Assembly: GCF_019279795.1 (NCBI RefSeq)
Contig: NC_056745.1
Coordinates: 1,491,225,003 to 1,491,289,002, forward strand
Reading direction: 5' to 3'
From: Protopterus annectens
Taxonomy: Eukaryota > Chordata > Ceratodontiformes > Protopteridae
DNA length: 64,000 nt
The notes under the pieces were generated by a model. It saw nothing but the letters and a program-made list of their open reading frames with translations, was not told where the DNA came from and made no database searches. Of the stretch, positions 60,901-64,000 are shown piece after piece (within the stretch, counting starts at the first letter, position 1; every line of letters begins with the position of its first letter). Position numbers and translations under genes: made by a program.

Positions 60901-61335
60901 AGAAAAAGGGATAGGGGAATCCTAAGTGAAACACCTGCACTGGTAGACTTTTAGTTGAACCTAGAACATAAGCTGCTGTTAAAAAAGGGATAATTAGTGG
61001 GGTATATAAAATACTGCATGATAACCACAGGAACTAGTCAGTGGAGGTTAGAAAAGATTGGGAACAGAGACTGGATAGGCAAGTCACAAGGAAACAATGG
61101 GAGGTCATATATTTTGTTCCCAATTATGCAACAAAGTCTAGAAGATTTAGGATTTTTGCTTGGAAGTGTTTGCATAGGTATTTTTATTCCACAAGCAGAC
61201 TCCAAAGAATTTTTCCTCAGGTAGATGCCAAATGTTGGAGGTATGATGGGGAAGAAAGCGGTAACTAGGAATATATGTTTTGGGATTGTAATGAGTTGGA
61301 AGACTTTAAAAAATTCCCTACAGAGTGCTCCGTCA
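57919..61335 (+). pseudogene. L1-type ORF2 (endonuclease, RT, Cys motif)
   Basis: Starts with LSILFWNMKCLTVTDRN and later a broken EETH-like ETHLEET. The RT region has VIPKDSKNSSDPASYKSISM (59440), IIAKRMEKVM, LDAREGYDRVS (59655), RVIRQGCPLSPLLFAFRPL (59818, frame-corrected) and LSLFADYIILYL (59932), where the expected FADD reads FADY. The C-terminal part (61041-61310) has NYATKSRRFRIFAWKCLHRY and the Cys motif CWRYDGEESGN then FWDCNE, with one Cys replaced by Tyr. Many stops make it inactive. Confidence 0.82.
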
Positions 61336-61338
61336 GAA

Positions 61339-62955
61339 ATTATTTATTTATTATTTATTTATTGGTATTTGTTTACTGGGATAATCCACTGGGCCAAGAA
61401 GAGCCCATTTTCAGCAGGGGCCAGGGAGAAAAGCTCCACAGAAGACATAATCAAAGCAAAGAAGATAAGCATTATTACAAGGTTAAACATTCAGAGAAAG
61501 AAATAAACAAATGCTATAATCTATTACATAGAAATGTACCACAAAAAACGTATACATTGATAAGAAATAAACATTACAAGCTAGAACATTCAAAGGAACA
61601 AGCATACAGCATAATCGATACAAGGTAAATACAGCAGTATGGGTTAAATTATGTCAAGAACCTAGCTAGTCGGTCTATGCAGAAAGGGTTGCTTTATACC
61701 AGGTACACAAGTAGTCCAAGTTTGAGAGGTTTAAGAGGCTTCTAGTAGCTAAATTACAGGAGTAGACAGAGTAGGAGAAGTGTGAGAAGATGTAGGTGGA
61801 TGGCTAGAGGAAACGGTAAAGGTGAAAGGTGATAGGATGAGTGAGAGGAGGAAGAAGGCAAGTTATATGTAAAAGAGTAGTGGTCAAAAAGAAAAAATAG
61901 TAAGAGAGAAATTGATGTAGCAAGATTAGAAAGGGCATGGTATTGGGAAGCTGGATGAGGAAGAAGCATAGAATAACGAGAGCGTAAAACGTTATAGAGG
62001 AAAGGGCAAGGGACACGTGGAATGATGGCAGGGTATTTGAGAGCTAGGTTATGGAAAATGGAGTTTTAGTGCAGTTACAGAGCCAACTGGATTGGAGGTG
62101 GTTTCTGAGAGCTGTTTTGAAGGAACCAGTGCTACAAATGGTGCGAATGGCTAGAGGAAGGCTGTTCCAAGTTTTTGCTATTGACCAAGAGTGAAGTAGT
62201 TGGCCTGCAGGTAGTTTTGGTCTGTGGATTTGGAGGAAGAGCTGGTTCTCAGACTGTGGGGACCTGCTGGGGTTGAAGTGGGAAAATAAAGAACTAAGGG
62301 CAGGGCAATCCTGAGGTTTTGTGAGAAGTTTGTGCATGGTAGAAAGTTGTAGATATGTGAGATAGTGGGAGAATTCCAGACAGTTTAATGTTTTTAGGGG
62401 TGTGCACTGATGGATGAAATGGTGAGAGCCTATTACAAATGTGGCTATTTTGTTGTAGGACATTTTAATTTAGTTTTAAGCGAGGACTGGAGGTTGGTAA
62501 GCAATTGGGCACCTTACACCAAAGAAGGAAGTAGATAGGTGGACACAAGTCCTTGTTTTGATGGGAAGAAAAGGAATTGTTTATGGCTGTAAAGAAGTCC
62601 TCATTTTTTGTGGGTCTTATTAATGTTATTTTGGATCTGTACATCAAATTTAGTTTTTGTCGATTATGACACCAAGCAGTTTGGTACTGGCAACTATTTC
62701 AATTTTTGTTTTGTTCAGGGATAGTGTGTTAAATTGAGTTTTATTGGGGGGAGTATTTCTCTTTGGAATGAAAATTATGACCTTGGTTTTATTGGGTTTT
62801 AGCGACAGATGGTTCTTTTGGAGCCATAAATATTGGGTGAATAAATGGGTATAACAAAGGAAATATTTTTTGAGAGTAGATACAGGATCTGAATTGCCTA
62901 AATAAAGTAAGGCTTTGTTAAGTTTGCTTTTTTGGTAGCCACCCGAATTAATTAA
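61339..62955 (-). pseudogene. L2-like LINE 3' half inserted in the L1
   Basis: The reversed tail (TTATTTATTATTTATTTATT, GGCCAGGGAGAAAAGCTCC) is at 61340-61440. The minus strand then reads WNSLPLAIRTICSTGSFKTA (62130), and further up LWLQKNHLSLKPNKTKVIIF and STKLLGVIIDKN (62830-62650). L1 sequence resumes at about 62955 (AAATGGAAACTGAAGTCTAA). About 150 bp of L1 expected between the two flanks is missing. Confidence 0.82.
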
Positions 62956-63300
62956 TAAAAAATGGAAACTGAAGTCTAAACCAATTATATTTGAAGTGAT
63001 AAACATTGTAACAGAGAGAAAACAAAACTGGAAATGTGATCTTTGGAAAAGGGTAGGAGCAAATTACATAGAAAAAATGGAAATTGGGAAATTGTGGGAA
63101 CAATAGATGCAGAGTAATGTTTTGGAGGAGGAGTGAGGTTTAAGGGAAGGCAGGAACTAAGCAATGGATTAATTATATTTATACAAAAGAATGCATGTGA
63201 TACATAATGTTTGTAACTGAGAACATGTTAACATGGTTTGTTCTCTTTTATATAAATGTATGTTTGCCTACTCCTTAAGTGATAATTCGATAAAGGTGTT

Positions 63301-64000
63301 TACAAAAGATATTCCTAGTAATTGTGGGAGTGGACACTAAGCATTAGCATGGCATTAGCATGCTGACACCACGGTAGTGCTCTCATGTGAAGAGTTGCCA
63401 GCGAAACCATCCCATGTATGCTACAATTACGATGAACTCCTTGACCAACAAATCAATCCAAATACATCAGTTTTGCACATTATTTTCTTTTTCTATGCAA
63501 GAAATGGCAAAAAAAAAAAAACAGAAAGAAAGGAAAATATTTTACAATAATGACAATTTTAAATCAAAATTTTAATGTTAAATAATGAAAATAAACACCA
63601 CAAAAAAGTAAGCAAAAATGGCTATGGAAAAAGCTTAACCAAACAAAACTCTGTGCTTAGCCAACTGAGTGGCATAGAGTGATAAAGACCCCACTATAAC
63701 CCAAGTGATTTGAGTCTGATAAGCAGCTTTGGTGAGTAACATTCTGGCAAAGATGATGGGCAACACCTAACCTGGTATTTAGGGTGGTGGTTCCCAGCTG
63801 ACTGTATCTGCCTTGCTGGCACAGTGTGACATAGGTCGCACATAACACCAAAAGCAACATTCAGCCGGGAAAGGCTGTCCAAGCTTGTAACGGTAGTTCC
63901 CTGACTCACAAGTGAAGGAAGGCACATGCACACACGTGGGGGAGCATAGACAGCCCTTGTGGTGATGCAGGGGTGCATGTCACCACTATGGAGTGGGGCA
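63301..64000. other. No gene recognised
   Basis: Intronic DNA after the L1 3' UTR with an A13 run near 63508. No coding segment or repeat family was identified. Confidence 0.45.

Larger units (their letters stand above)
55090..63300 (+). mobile_element. L1-like LINE, about 8 kb with two insertions
   Basis: The order ORF1, spacer, endonuclease, RT, Cys motif and C-terminal block is that of the L1/Tx1 group. A SINE lies in the spacer (57005-57285) and an L2-like LINE near the 3' end (61339-62955). The 3' UTR after 62955 matches 12430-12640. It is heavily decayed. Confidence 0.8.

Overview
The window looks like intronic DNA from a very large vertebrate genome, most likely a lungfish. Two short minus-strand exons (44717-44843 and 14954-15019) encode consecutive pieces of a class IIb histone deacetylase that best matches HDAC10. 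The splice sites are good and the phases are compatible. The intron between them is about 29.7 kb, so the whole window is probably inside this one gene and no other host exon was recognised. The organism call rests on the giant intron, the repeat mix (CR1, L2-like, L1-like, DIRS, Penelope-like, Harbinger) and V-SINE-like SINEs, a superfamily with a known lungfish member. A salamander or caecilian is not excluded.

Most striking observation: each end of this intron carries a minisatellite built from the adjacent exon-intron junction. Next to the upstream exon a 51-bp unit (about 41 bp exon end plus about 10 bp intron start) is repeated 12 times, giving 12 candidate 5' splice sites, three of them GC instead of GT. 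Next to the downstream exon a 54-bp unit (17 bp intron end plus 37 bp exon start) is repeated 13 times, giving 13 candidate 3' splice sites. Both units are multiples of three and largely open in the exon frame.

Layout. 1-14950 (intron 3' of the second exon): microsatellites, a CR1 3' end, an L2-like LINE, a MITE with GGGTCTATATTA ends, a palindromic Penelope-type terminal repeat with a hammerhead-like core, two L1-like 3' fragments, a 31-bp minisatellite of about 34 copies, a CR1/Rex-like LINE and a SINE with a 19-bp target duplication. 15020-44716 (the large intron): a second SINE, an L2-like LINE followed by a 60-bp minisatellite, a broken Harbinger transposase joined to a higher-order 187-bp minisatellite, a second MITE, a CR1 with a Penelope-like insertion, a separate Penelope-like element, and a nearly complete 6-kb DIRS element sitting inside a CR1 copy and itself hit by a younger CR1. 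44844-64000 (intron 5' of the first exon): a second, internally deleted DIRS carrying a 3.9-kb CR1, a Penelope-like RT/GIY-YIG element, and an 8-kb L1-like element interrupted by a SINE and an L2-like LINE.

All transposon coding regions show frameshifts or stops. Several nested insertions can be read precisely, so their relative ages can be ordered. Element boundaries are estimates from reading by eye, except where a junction or target duplication is stated.
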